Origin: Sorex araneus
Lineage: Eukaryota; Chordata; Mammalia; Eulipotyphla; Soricidae
DNA: 64,000 bases
Direction: 5' to 3'
Assembly: GCF_027595985.1 (NCBI RefSeq)
Contig: NC_073306.1
Span: 99,297,426-99,361,425 of the forward strand
Shown here: positions 11,291 through 50,663 of the stretch, in pieces
Numbering within the stretch: position 1 is the stretch's first letter
Layout: every line of letters starts with the position of its first letter
The notes under the pieces: model-generated
Seen by the model: only the letters and a program-made list of their open reading frames with translations
Database searches by the model: none
What the model was told of the DNA's origin: nothing
Made by a program: the position numbers and the translations under genes

Positions 11291-11462
11291 TTTTTTTGCT
11301 TTTTGGGTCACAACCCAGCAATGCTCAGGGGTTACTCCTGGCTTTACACTCAGGAATTACTCCTGGCGGTGCTTGGGGGACCATATGGGATGCCGGGGAT
11401 CGAACCCGGGTCGGCCGCGTGCAAGACAAACGCCCTACCCGCTGTGCTATCGCTCGGGCCCC
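11291..11462 (-). mobile_element. SOR-type SINE, young
   Basis: Full-length, flanked by a perfect 15-bp duplication CAGAAAATAATTTTT (11,276-11,290 and 11,463-11,477). Confidence 0.95.
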
Positions 11463-11496
11463 CAGAAAATAATTTTTAAATTAAATGTATATGTTT

Positions 11497-11636
11497 GGTG
11501 GCCACATCTGGCAGTGCTCAGGGCTATTCCTGCCTCTGTGCTCAGGGTCAGTTCTGGCAATGCTTGTGGCCTTATGTTATACTGGGAGTTGAACCAAGGA
11601 AAGTGCCTCATCTCATATACTATCTCTTCAGCTCAG
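11497..11636 (-). mobile_element. Old SINE next to the young one
   Basis: Reverse pattern TGGCAGTGCTCAGGGCTATT ... TATCTCTTCAGCTC, without poly-A. Confidence 0.65.
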
Positions 11637-11639
11637 AAA

Positions 11640-13190
11640 ACATATGAAATTTCCATACTACAAGCTTAATTTTACTTCCCAGTCAACTCTTTCTGCTCCT
11701 ACCTCCCCTATGATTAAAGTTGTACATTCACATGGCGCATTTGTTAGAGTAGATGAACTGCCTGAGGCTTTGGTGGGGGGGCTCTCTAGTGCTGTCCAGG
11801 AGGTCAGGGCCCCACCCGTGGCTCTCAGTTCAATACAAGGACTGGAGGATATGATGCTGCTCAAATGCTGCAGTGCTAGAAATACCCAGCTGAGACTTTG
11901 TTTTCAGCTGAAATCATCAGTTACTTTAGAGTCCCTTCTCTGGATCTGGACAGGTGAATAGTGGCCTGTAATGATCTGTGTCTACCTTTAAACTTAGGAA
12001 TTGGAGTTTCACTGCCTTAACAGATCCTCTGCACTCCTGTGCCCATCCATTCTGCTCCTCCTAGCCCCTCACAACCACTGATCTTACTGTGCCCACAGTT
12101 TACCTTTTCCAGAATGTTCATGTTGGATGTGACATTGATCTGGCTGTGACATCAGTCACCTTATTGATTATCAGGGTTGATTCAGCTGATCTGGCTGGCG
12201 GGGCAGCTGTCTCCCTGCTCTGTAGCCACACCATGTGTGTCCCTCCCGAAGCTGCACGATTGGCTGCAGACAGAGCCTTCCCTGAAGAGAGACTCTGTTG
12301 AGAGTATAGGAGGAGCGTGCGCCCCTGCTGAGGCTCCAAGCAAGCGCTCAAGACACCCATTTTCTGAAGTGCAGCCTTTAGTAAGATGGGCTGTCACCGA
12401 GCACTCTCAGCTGCACTTTCTCACATTTTGTCACGGCTGGATACACTTCATTTCTCGTTGACACTGAGCAATGTATTCGTGTTCTTGCAAACTTTTTCTT
12501 GACTGTAAAAGCCCATTTTTCAAGGCTTTCAGGACCCCTTTCACTTGGCAGGCTCTTATGCAGGACCCTTCACTGTGACCTGACTGTCCCTGCCTTCCTT
12601 TCTGGGGAAGGACCTGTGTGGAGAGGGAGGAGGAAAGCAGGAAGGGGTGAAGGCTGCAGGAGAGTGCCGGGGTGGAAGCAGAGAGAAGTAGTCATCGGCC
12701 CTGACTGATCAGGACTGGAGTGTAGAGGTGGGTGTCAGGGGTAATGCAGGCATTGGACAGAGGATGGCGCACTGGCTTCTGCCCAGCTGTCCTTTGCCCT
12801 GCCGGTGTATGGGGCCAGGCAGCTGGGGAGGCCAGAGTCCTCAGCCTCCCCGCGGAGAACTCAGTGCTTCGCAGTCACGGGGCAGTGAGAGGGGAGGAGA
12901 CCAAGACATCGTCTCTCTGGTCTCTGGGTGCAAGTTCAGGGTGGCCAAAGGGCAAGTGCAATGGCCTGGGCGCTGGGGAAGCATGACCAGGGGAGGAAAG
13001 GCTCCTTGAGACCTGGCCAAGACGGGATGTGTGCTCCCAGGTCAGCAGGCAGTGGGCTGGAGACAGCTGGATTCCAGCCCCGCAGCACCGCATCTGCACC
13101 TTTTCCAGGCCTGACCAACCAGTGCCGAGCGCACACTAGGAGTGACTCCTTGGTGGAAACCTCTTTGTTTTTTATTTTTTATTTATTTTT
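11640..13190. other. Repeat-poor intergenic DNA
   Basis: No SINE or L1 recognised; the 12.5-13.1 kb part is GC-rich. No splice-bounded coding exon could be read on either strand. Conserved regulatory DNA is possible but not shown. Confidence 0.4.
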
Positions 13191-13235
13191 CACTGAGTCA
13201 CCATGAGATACATAGTTTTAAAGCTGTTCCTGATG

Positions 13236-13336
13236 GGTATCAGTCATACAGTGAAAGCCTCTTTCTTATATGGCTGTCAGTCATGTAGTGGAAGCCTCTT
13301 ATGTGGTTATCAGTCAGATAGTGGAAGCCTCTTTCA
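13236..13336 (+). repeat. Minisatellite, three diverged units of about 30-40 bp
   Basis: TCAGTCA(T/G)A...AGTG(G/A)AAGCCTCTT occurs three times in direct order. Confidence 0.8.
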
Positions 13337-13897
13337 ACCCCTGCGCAGGAGGTGCCTCAGAGACTCCACTCCCTCCCCTGTCTCCCTGTTCCATCCCAGA
13401 CCTGTAGCTTTTGGAGCCTCCCTGTGAGATGCCCATAGTGTCCCCACCAGTGTAGAAGACTCTCTGCCCTTCTCGCCCTCAGATCCACAGGATGGGTATG
13501 GAGGTGGGGGGATCAGGAGACAGGACAGAGATGCGGAAGCTGAGACACTGACATGGGCGCTAACTGCAAGCAGGCAGTGCCCGGGATTCCCAGGCCGATC
13601 TCAGCATGGACGCAACTTCCCCAGCACTCCAGAACCACTGCCGTAGGACCAGAGCGCACTGTGAGAGGCCCTAGCTGCTGGGGGACCCCGTGAAGGAGCA
13701 TTCAGACTTGCTCTACGCAGCCTCAGAAGAAAACACGCCAGCCGGGCACGCCAGCTAGGGAGCTCCCAGCACGGGCGAGCAGCAGGTGATGTGGGCCCAC
13801 TGATACCAGGGTGTGGGGAGAAACTGCCTCCCCCTCCCCCTGGACACCCTGATAGTTCTGGGCAGTCCACAGCCATGACACAAGTAGCAGTTGTTTT

Positions 13898-14490
13898 TGT
13901 GAGGGTCCGATATCCAAAAGACCACACAAAGCAATGAGCTTTGTAGCATAAAGTTTTATTTGGCACAAGTCAAGTAAGTGTTGAGTTCAGAAAACTGAGA
14001 AAGCTGTGCGGTCAGGGCATCCCCTCTAGTGGGAGAGCGACCCCTTCCATTGTTCTCCCACCTTTTTTATCCCTGATTTCTGCAAGTGCCCAGTTCCTGG
14101 TGGTCTAACTGACCTCCTGGCAGCCTTTCGCTTGATTGGCGTCTCTAGCTGGTTTGTGTTGGGCAAGTGCATGTAAAGTGACACACTGACGCGTCTGTGC
14201 TCTCACCTGTGAAATGTCCTTAGGGTTCAGCTGTGGCTCTGCTCCAAGGCTCAGGCAGTTTTCTAAGCCAAAGTCCACAGAGACCAAAGCTGGGGACAGG
14301 ATCTGCAGACTGTCAGCTGCAGCACCAGCACAGTGAAAGAGTAGTTTTCAGCAGGAAAGGTTAGCATCATCTGAGAATCCATGTGTGGGGGAGGTTAGGG
14401 GGTTGAAGATCTTGGACCCCATACTGGAGGAAGCAGTTCCACTGGCCAATAGACTAAGGCCAGGGGAAAACCATCCCCTTGTTCCTTACA
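13898..14490 (-). mobile_element. Probable solo LTR, 593 bp
   Basis: Candidate ends TGTGAGG and CCTTACA are near-inverted. On the - strand AAATAAA lies about 60 bp before the end. No target duplication is evident. No coding sequence inside. Confidence 0.55.
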
Positions 14491-14636
14491 GGGTCTGACC
14501 CAGCCAGACCTGCAGGCTGAGATCATGAGGGAGGGAGACAGTACTTCACTCGTAAGGAAACCTAGGAACTCATTGATTTCACATCATAAACAATCTGTGG
14601 AATATTTGTGGGAGTTTTTTTTTGGTGGGGGGGAAT

Positions 14637-14690
14637 GAGGGTAAGTGTACACCTAGTGCCAGGAGCAATTTCTAGCTCTGTACTCAAGAG
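14637..14690 (-). mobile_element. Left part of an old SINE split by the RTE insertion
   Basis: Reverse SINE 3' portion (CTAGTGCCAGGAGCAATT...) stops at TACTCAAGAG. The rest resumes at 15,860. Confidence 0.8.
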
Positions 14691-14888
14691 TCTAGTTCGT
14701 CCCTGAGATTTTATCAGCCTCTCCTTGCTCATCCTTCTTAACGCTGCTGTACTGGGAGCTCTTTCATTGTCAGGCAAATGAGGCCCATTGTTGCTACTGT
14801 TTTTGGCATATCAAATATGCCACCAGTAGCTTGTCAGGCTCTGCTGTGCGGGCAGGGTACTCTCGGTAGCTTGCTGAGCTCTCCGAGA
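14691..14888 (-). mobile_element. Inverted fragment of the RTE-tailed SINE (long variant), 5' part of the insertion
   Basis: Reverse body with TACTGTTTTTGGCATATC, GTAGCTTG and CTCCGAGAGGG, the same motifs as the SINEs at 30-33 kb, plus an extra module (GAGATTTTATCAGCCTCTCC) shared with the 32.6-kb copy. It lies inside the same target duplication as the RTE. Confidence 0.7.
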
Positions 14889-15859
14889 GGGATGAAGTGA
14901 TCATTGACATAAAGAGAGGGGTTTGACAGGGTGACACCATTTCACTGAAACTCTTCAGTGCCACCCTCAAGAACATCATGCAACAACTGGAATGGGAAGG
15001 AATGGGAGTGAAGATAGACGGTCAGCAACTACCCCACCTTCGCTTCGTTCTGATAGCGCCAAACATTAGCCAGACGGCACACAAATGCTGGCCGACTTAG
15101 ACCGCGAGTGTGGAAAGGTTGGACTGCAGCTGAATCTCACCAAAACAATGTTCATGAAAAATGAACTAGTCTTTGATGTTCCATTTTCTCTCAATGGAAT
15201 GAACATCTCCGAATGTAGCAGCTATGTGTACCTGGGTCGAGAACTCAACATGGGAATGACTTGGCGCCAGAACTGCGCAGGAGAAAGAGAACGCCTTCAA
15301 GAGCGTTGAAGAAGTGGTTAAGAGGATAAAGAAACTCTAGCTTCGGGCACATCTTTTCGACTCTACTGTTCTTCCTGCACTAACATATGCCTCAGAGACT
15401 TGGACCCTACGAAAATAGGATGAGAACACTATTCGGGTATCCCAAAGAGGAATCGAAAGAGCCATGCTTGGAGTATCACATTTCACTCAAGTGAGAGAAA
15501 GAATCTGGAGTTCCAACCTCTGTTGGTGATCAAGAATCAGGGACACTGTCTCGTTTGCCAAGGCATCAAAAATCAGATGGGCCGGACACGTAAAGCGATT
15601 CAGAGATGACCGCTGGACTAGAACTGTTACTTACTGGATTTCATGAGACATCAAAAGACTGTGTGGCTGCCCACCAACGAGATGGTCAGACTTCTTCGTC
15701 AAAACCCTGAATGAACGATTTGAGGCTCTTCCTGATCCTGGAGCAAGCAGATATCATTGGGCTACACTAGCACATGACAGGGACAAATGGAGACAATACT
15801 GGTGCCCACTCGAGCAAATTGAAGATCAACAGGATGACAAGTGATACAAGTGATACAAG
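14889..15859 (+). mobile_element. RTE-1-like LINE, 5'-truncated and inactive
   Basis: RTE clade reverse transcriptase C-terminal part. Readable blocks: KRGV-stop-QGDTISLKLF (14,911 on), then in another frame GLQLNLTKTMFMKN and CSSYVYLGRELNMG (15,085-15,309), then KIRWAGHVKRFRDDRWTR, PPTRWSDFFVKTL. These match nematode RTE-1 elements, not ruminant BovB. The copy has stops, frameshifts, and lacks the A-D-D of the catalytic FADD box. It ends in GTGATACAA repeats and is flanked by CTCAAGAG duplications. Confidence 0.9.
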
Positions 15860-15967
15860 TGCTCAAGAGTGACCCCTATAGGTGATCAGAGGACTACTTG
15901 TGGGGCCATGGATTGTACTGGGTCAGCCACATGCAAGTGCCCTAACCCCTGACTAGCTCTCCGGCCC
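15860..15967 (-). mobile_element. Right part of the SINE split by the RTE insertion
   Basis: Begins TGCTCAAGAGTGACC and runs to CTCTCCGGCCC, completing the reverse SINE begun at 14,637. Confidence 0.8.
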
Positions 15968-16319
15968 TGGGAATGGATTTTGAAGATACCCAGAACCCGC
16001 TCATCTTCCACTGAATGATGAACTGGCAGTGGGCAGAGTGGGCTCTGCTGCTTGTGCCACGGAGTGAGTGAATGCCCCCTGCATGCGGACTCTCACCCTA
16101 TAGAGCCTCTGATCAGGGTGCTCATCACAGAGAGGGAAATGAGGTAGTGGGCACTGCCTGGGCCAGGCCCAGCCACAGGCCCCATGGGAGTTCAGACTCT
16201 CCACAGGACACCAGTGAGGCACAGGTTCTCCTGGTGAAGGAAGATATTCTTCACTTCTGAAGAGGAAGCCAAACCAGCTGAGACTCGGCCAAAGGTAAGA
16301 ACTTGAAAGTGGGGAGGAG

Positions 16320-16440
16320 ATGACTCAAAGACAAGGAACTGTGCTGTGCATGTGGAAGGCCTGGGTTTACTTCAGGTACCCAAAGCATAGCCAGGAGTGA
16401 GTCCTTGGGAGCACTGACCCAAGAGCAGCTCCCAAACTAA
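16320..16440 (+). mobile_element. Old SINE, diverged
   Basis: Weak + strand pattern ending AGCCAGGAGTGAGTCCTTGG. Confidence 0.5.
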
Positions 16441-16539
16441 AAACCAGTCAACCAACCAGCCAAACCAAAACATGAACAAAGCAAAGGAGGTGTGATGTTA
16501 TAACTCTTAGCATTGACCTTGTCACAAATAGAGTGATGT

Positions 16540-16692
16540 AACTTTTTGGGAAGGGGAAAGCCACACCTGGCTGTGCTCAGGGATCATTCCTGGCAGGACG
16601 AGGGAGACTATATATGGTTCCAGGGATGGAATCAGTATCAGCCATATGCAAGGCAAGGACCCTACAGACTGCTATATCTCTACAGTTCCTAG
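16540..16692 (-). mobile_element. SOR-type SINE, diverged
   Basis: CACACCTGGCTGTGCTCAGG to CTATATCTCTACAGTTCC. Confidence 0.75.
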
Positions 16693-16812
16693 AGCAATGC
16701 AACTTTTAATTAATCTATATCCTACCTTTGGATAAATATTTGGATGGTCATAAGCTGTCTTTCCTTTCCCCTTTGCTGGTGGGAGTTGCGTGTACTAGTA
16801 GGAGGCAGATCG

Positions 16813-16985
16813 AAGGGGTCAGAGCGATAAAAGGGCAAGTAGGGAGTTTGTCTTGCATACAGTTGATCCAGGTTCAATCCCCAGTGTCCCAGTGGTTCCT
16901 CACACACCACCAGGAGTAATTCCTGAGTGCAGAGCCAGAAGTAACCCTGAGCATTGCTGGGTGTGACCAAAGGGAAATAAATAAA
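16813..16985 (+). mobile_element. SOR-type SINE with AAATAAATG tail
   Basis: AGGGGTCAGAGCGATAAAAG head, GGTTCAATCCCCAGTGTCCC box, GGGTGTGACC end and an (AAAT) tail. Confidence 0.85.
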
Positions 16986-16989
16986 TGAA

Positions 16990-17290
16990 TAAATAAACAG
17001 AGTGCAGACTGCAGCGCAGATTGTAGAAGCTGTTGTATTTGTTAGTTTATTTTAGCTGATCAGATCCAGGGCCTCACTGTGGATACCACATGCTGTGGGT
17101 ATTGTACGGGAACTGACAGAAGGGAGGGGAGAGCAGACCTCTTATCAACCCTGTGCGCAAACCTAGTGAAGTAAAAAAGATTGTGTGTGGAGGGAGTCAG
17201 CGAGTGTGGGGGACTTGTAGCACCTATGCCCAGACTCCCTGCCTCCAGGGACCTTGGGGTGTGTGGTAAGACCCTGGTGGACACTCACAT
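16990..17290. other. Intergenic, nothing recognised
   Basis: No repeat or exon found between the last upstream SINE and the GC-rich zone before SLC47A2. Confidence 0.4.
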
Positions 17291-17873
17291 CTCACACTTG
17301 GGGAACAGGGGGCCCAGTGTTCTTTTGAGGGCCTGTGGCTCTTCTCGCTGACCCCCTCCTCTAGCTCAAGCTCCCCACCCCGCACCCCGGGCTGAACCCA
17401 CAACCTGGCTCAGGGAGGTGGGAATTATGAGTGGGGGGGGCTGGGGACGGTGGGAGGGGATCAGAGGGTGGCAGCCACCGACCTCAGTAGGGTATCAAGG
17501 AAGCCACCAAAAGAGAAAGCGGGCAGAGGGCAGGTTCAGGGGCTCTTCCAAGCATCCTCCTTCCTTCCACAGCCCCTTTGCCACCCCTCCCTTGTGAAGT
17601 GGAGGAAGCAGGAACCCCCTTCTGCCCAAGACCCTCTGAAGCACCCAAGCCTCTCCTCAGGGACTTGGCAGTGGGCCTGGTGGGAGAGCAGGCTTGGCGC
17701 ATCCATGGCCTCAGCCCACAATTGGGGTGCCAGCGGCTGTGGGCTGAGACCAGGTTGAGGGCCCCAAGGCAGCACCTCTAAGCTGTAGGCCCGCCCCCCT
17801 TACACATTAGCCAGGCTGCGGGGTGCCCTGGGCTGTAGGAGAGCAGGGTTTACAGTGGCCACAGCTGGGTAGA
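17290..17873 (+). promoter_or_regulatory. GC-rich region upstream of SLC47A2 exon 1 (5' UTR and likely promoter)
   Basis: The stretch before the start codon is free of SINEs and rich in G and C, with polypurine/polypyrimidine tracts such as CCCCCTCCTCT. No TATA box stands out. The transcription start is not visible; a 5' UTR plus TATA-less promoter is inferred only from position and composition. Confidence 0.35.
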
Positions 17874-47298
<29,425 letters not shown>

Positions 47299-47480
47299 CA
47301 AAGCAGCACAGACACAAACACGCCAAGGTGATCTCTGGATCACAACTCAAAAGGTGATCCTCATCCAATGCCTCCTGGGACACAAGGGGCCCAGAACTGC
47401 ACAGATAATGCTATCGTGGTCAAAACAGCCTTCCAGGATTGCTCGTTGATCTCAAACAATAAAAACAGCAAGGACCAGGG
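47299..47480 (+). promoter_or_regulatory. SLC47A2: SLC47A2 3' UTR with polyadenylation signal AATAAA at 47,458
   Basis: A canonical AATAAA lies at 47,458-47,463, 160 bases after the stop codon and before any repeat. A short 3' UTR would end near 47,480. Later signals cannot be excluded, but convergent ALDH3A2 sequence begins close downstream. Confidence 0.6.
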
Positions 47481-49079
47481 ATCACAGTCCTATTCAATAA
47501 TGGCCACAGCTTCCTATTGGAGATTGGAAATCTCTTACATTAAACACTAAGATATTTCCTAAGCCCAACTGCTTTCTGAGTCTCTTCATAAAGTCTTTGA
47601 AGCTCTCCAAGGCTGCTCTCACCATCTGCTCCCTGCCTCGTGACAGGAACTGAGATGCCACTGGGGCTACTCCTCTCACTTCAGGACACTTTCCCTTAGA
47701 CTTGACATAACTTGTCCCTAGCACACCGGTTCTTACAGAGAGATGGGTATTAGTCACATAGGCTCAGGATGGAATTCAATATCGACCCAAAATCTAGGAC
47801 ACTTTTATTTGAAAACCCAACATGCTGAGTCTCAAGCATCACAAGTGAGGGGCCAGACCATCCTTCAGATTCAAGAGGTTAAAAAAACGTGCTCTCTCAC
47901 ACACAAAACACACCAAGGCCAATAGAAAAAAAGACAAGTGTAAAGGTCTTTCCCTGTTTTCTTTTTCTTGTACCTCCCAAGTAGGGAACACCAGGGCCCC
48001 TCCCAGTGATTCTAGATCACCCAAGTCAGAGCCTCACTGCAAAGGTCCAAGGACACAGTGCTTGGGGGCCTCTCGGGCTCTACCCAGTGAGGCTGGGGTA
48101 CTGTGCAGTGCCGGTGATTGACTGGGCTCAGGGCATGTGCTTTATTCCCTGTACCATGTCCCCAGCCACCAGTTCCCTATTTCCTGAGCCCACAGCAACA
48201 TTCCAGGACCCCTGCTCACCAGGGGAAAGCCTCTATCCTTACTTATGATATTAAACACCTTCGTGATTTGCCAGCCCCACAGTGAGCCACCTGACAGGAC
48301 ACAGCAAGGTCACTGTCTTCTCAAGTACTCTACCTGAGTAGATACACAGAAAAAGAAAGGGTTCCATGCTTAAATCAGTTTGAGAAACAACAAATACTAC
48401 CATTTCAAAGGTTCAACTAGGATTATTTAATATGCTGGTTGCATATTACGGATTCCTGGTTGCAGGTTTGATGGCTATTTTTGTGTAAAGAGTTGTGAAA
48501 TGAATTTCTAGTGAATATGCCAGCTGACACTTGTCTTATGGTATGAATCAGAAGACAGCTGGAAAACATGTATTGTACTGGGACTTAAAAACACACAAAA
48601 TCCCATGTGTGACAAAAACCAAGCTTGAGGGGCTGAAGCAGGCAGGGTATCTGCCTTGCACGTGGCTGACTCTGGCTCAATCCCCAGCACACCAGATTAC
48701 CCTGAAAACCAGAATAATTTCTGAGTAAAGAGCCAGAAATAACCCCTGAGAATTACCAATTGTGTCCCAAAAACAAAATAAAATAAAAATTTTTAAAAGC
48801 TTGAGAGAAATCTTGGCTAAGATTTCTTTTTTAAATAAGCATAAGCTTAAAGGAAGTTGAGAGCTGGTAAGGTGGCTCAGAGGTACAACACTTGCCATGT
48901 GTGTGTCTTTGGTGCCAGAACTTCAATATAACAAAAATATATAAAAAGGCTGACAAATACCATTTTCTGATAAAAGCAAAAATTAGATTTACAATTAGAC
49001 TAAAATTTGATTAGAGAAGTATCTCTAACAGGATGTCTAGGTTTCAAAATAAAACTGCTAGTAAAATGTGTAACAATTG
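47481..49079. other. Gap between the convergent 3' ends of SLC47A2 and ALDH3A2
   Basis: Old SINEs at 48,045-48,172 (-) and 48,628-48,785 (+), a SINE remnant near 48,865-48,930, otherwise unique. A - strand AATAAA at 47,804 is a candidate distal ALDH3A2 end. Confidence 0.5.
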
Positions 49080-50648
49080 TTTATTTTGAGCAGAATATAT
49101 TAATAAATGAGTAGGTAATTTACTTAATATAATGTACAATTTAATATGCTACATGAAAATTGTCTAAATTGTCTAAAATATTTTGTGACTAGTTATCCAG
49201 ATAAAAATCACAGCTTAAATGATTAATTCTTGGCATCTCATACAGTGATAAAGACATACATAGAGGCGGCCTTAATAGAACAAATTCATTCCATTTGAAT
49301 GATCATACGTTCTAAAAAGTGAATACATTGTCTAAGTGGACTCAATCTGCTTGCATAGGTCAGAGGTGAGGTGACGGGCAGTTCCCTCCAGTCAGAAGTC
49401 ACACACAGTCACTCTCAGCAGGAAGGCTGGACCCATGCAGGCTCATCACTTCCCCTCTGAGCCCAAGTACCTCAGGTCTTGGCCACTCTTAGGAGCACCT
49501 TGTCCAGTGTCCTCCAGCCCCGCCACATGGTCAGTCACTGCAGCTCACAGTTCTCCAGCTTGTCCAAACAATCTACCGTCAGCCCTGGGAGGATCCAGGC
49601 TCCAGAGTCTTGATTATCTGAGGCTCTTGTCCATGGTAAGAAATGGCTTACTTTCAAGTTCTATAGGCTGAATTTATTCAGAAAGGGATTTTGCTGAAGT
49701 TTAAAAAAGTAAAATTTAGTTGCACTGTGCTACAGAAAAAAACGAAAGATTCAGCTTTAAAGATCAATAAACTTACAATTTTAGGGTCCTGAGATAAGTG
49801 TTATTATGCAAGTATTATAAAAAGTATTATTGAAAAATATTTCTAAATGTAGTTAGATTTTATAAGATTCTACAACTCCTACACTATTAAGAGTAAGAAC
49901 TGACCTTGTATAAAACTGTTTTCTAGTAAGCCCTCAACTGTTTTCTAGTAAGCCCTAGGATTTACATGGTGCTGAGAGGGATCAGTCACAAAGGACCCAA
50001 CAGACAGTCCCAGAGACTGTCACAAACCAAATACAGGACTGAGAATGGAGGGAGAAGAAACACCACGGGTGAGATGGGCCAACTCCTGGAGGTCCAATCC
50101 TCAAATCCCAGTGGTCAGAGATAGCACCACCCATCTCATCGCTTCCCCCTCACACTTCAAGCAGAAGAGGAAGCTCTCGCTTCCCCTACTGGATGTAGAA
50201 GATGATTGTCCACTGTGGGGAGGGCTGAGCTCTTCAAAGCTTCACAGAGAATAACAAGGACAGCAGAGGAGATGGGGGTGGAGGCGTGGTGATGCCTGTG
50301 CTCCACGAACTAGAGTCAAGAAGCCACTGGGCAGCTTTTAAGACTCCTTTAAACACCCGCCCCTACCCCCCACCTCCATGAACTCTGAGGATTCTGCCCA
50401 ATCCTAACCCAAAGCTTTAAGATCTAGGAAACACAATCTGGGAGAGATTCTCCTAGTTTCCTTACTATACCGGGACTTTATTAAAGGGCAAGATTTGGAA
50501 AAAAAGAGATCAGCAATGACTCATAGAGTTAATGATAGTGAAACTTGCATATTTTCTAACAATTCTTGATAGGGTTTAAGAAGTGCGGCTTCATTAAATA
50601 GAGGAATAATCTGGTAGAGGCAAGTAGGAAGTTGAAGAGGATCGTTCT
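49080..50648 (-). promoter_or_regulatory. ALDH3A2: ALDH3A2 3' UTR (AT-rich, no recognised SINE)
   Basis: Sequence after the TGA is AT-rich with no recognisable SINE or L1 down to about 48,935, as expected for a selected 3' UTR. AATAAA on the - strand occurs near 50,478-50,483 (proximal), near 49,670, at 49,080-49,085, and further off at 47,804-47,809. The end used cannot be decided from sequence; I drew it to 49,080. Confidence 0.5.
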
Positions 50649-50663
50649 TCAGTAATATCCAGC
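50649..50663 (-). CDS. ALDH3A2: ALDH3A2 terminal coding exon 10 (AGYY-stop)
   Basis: After acceptor TCTCTCCAG, GCT GGA TAT TAC TGA continues the Lys codon of exon 9 in phase and gives the C-terminus KAGYY. Human ends KAEYY. It is too short for an ORF search and was identified from the splice site plus the family's known end. Confidence 0.88.
   Translation of the reverse strand, partial: AGYY

Noticed and set aside
14889..15859. BovB LINE
   Set aside because: C-terminal motifs (GHV-RF-DDRW, PPTRWSDFF) are of nematode RTE-1 type rather than the BovB ending.
1..17873. Possible ALDH3A1, expected on this side from human gene order
   Set aside because: No exon with ALDH motifs could be read on either strand; it probably lies further left.
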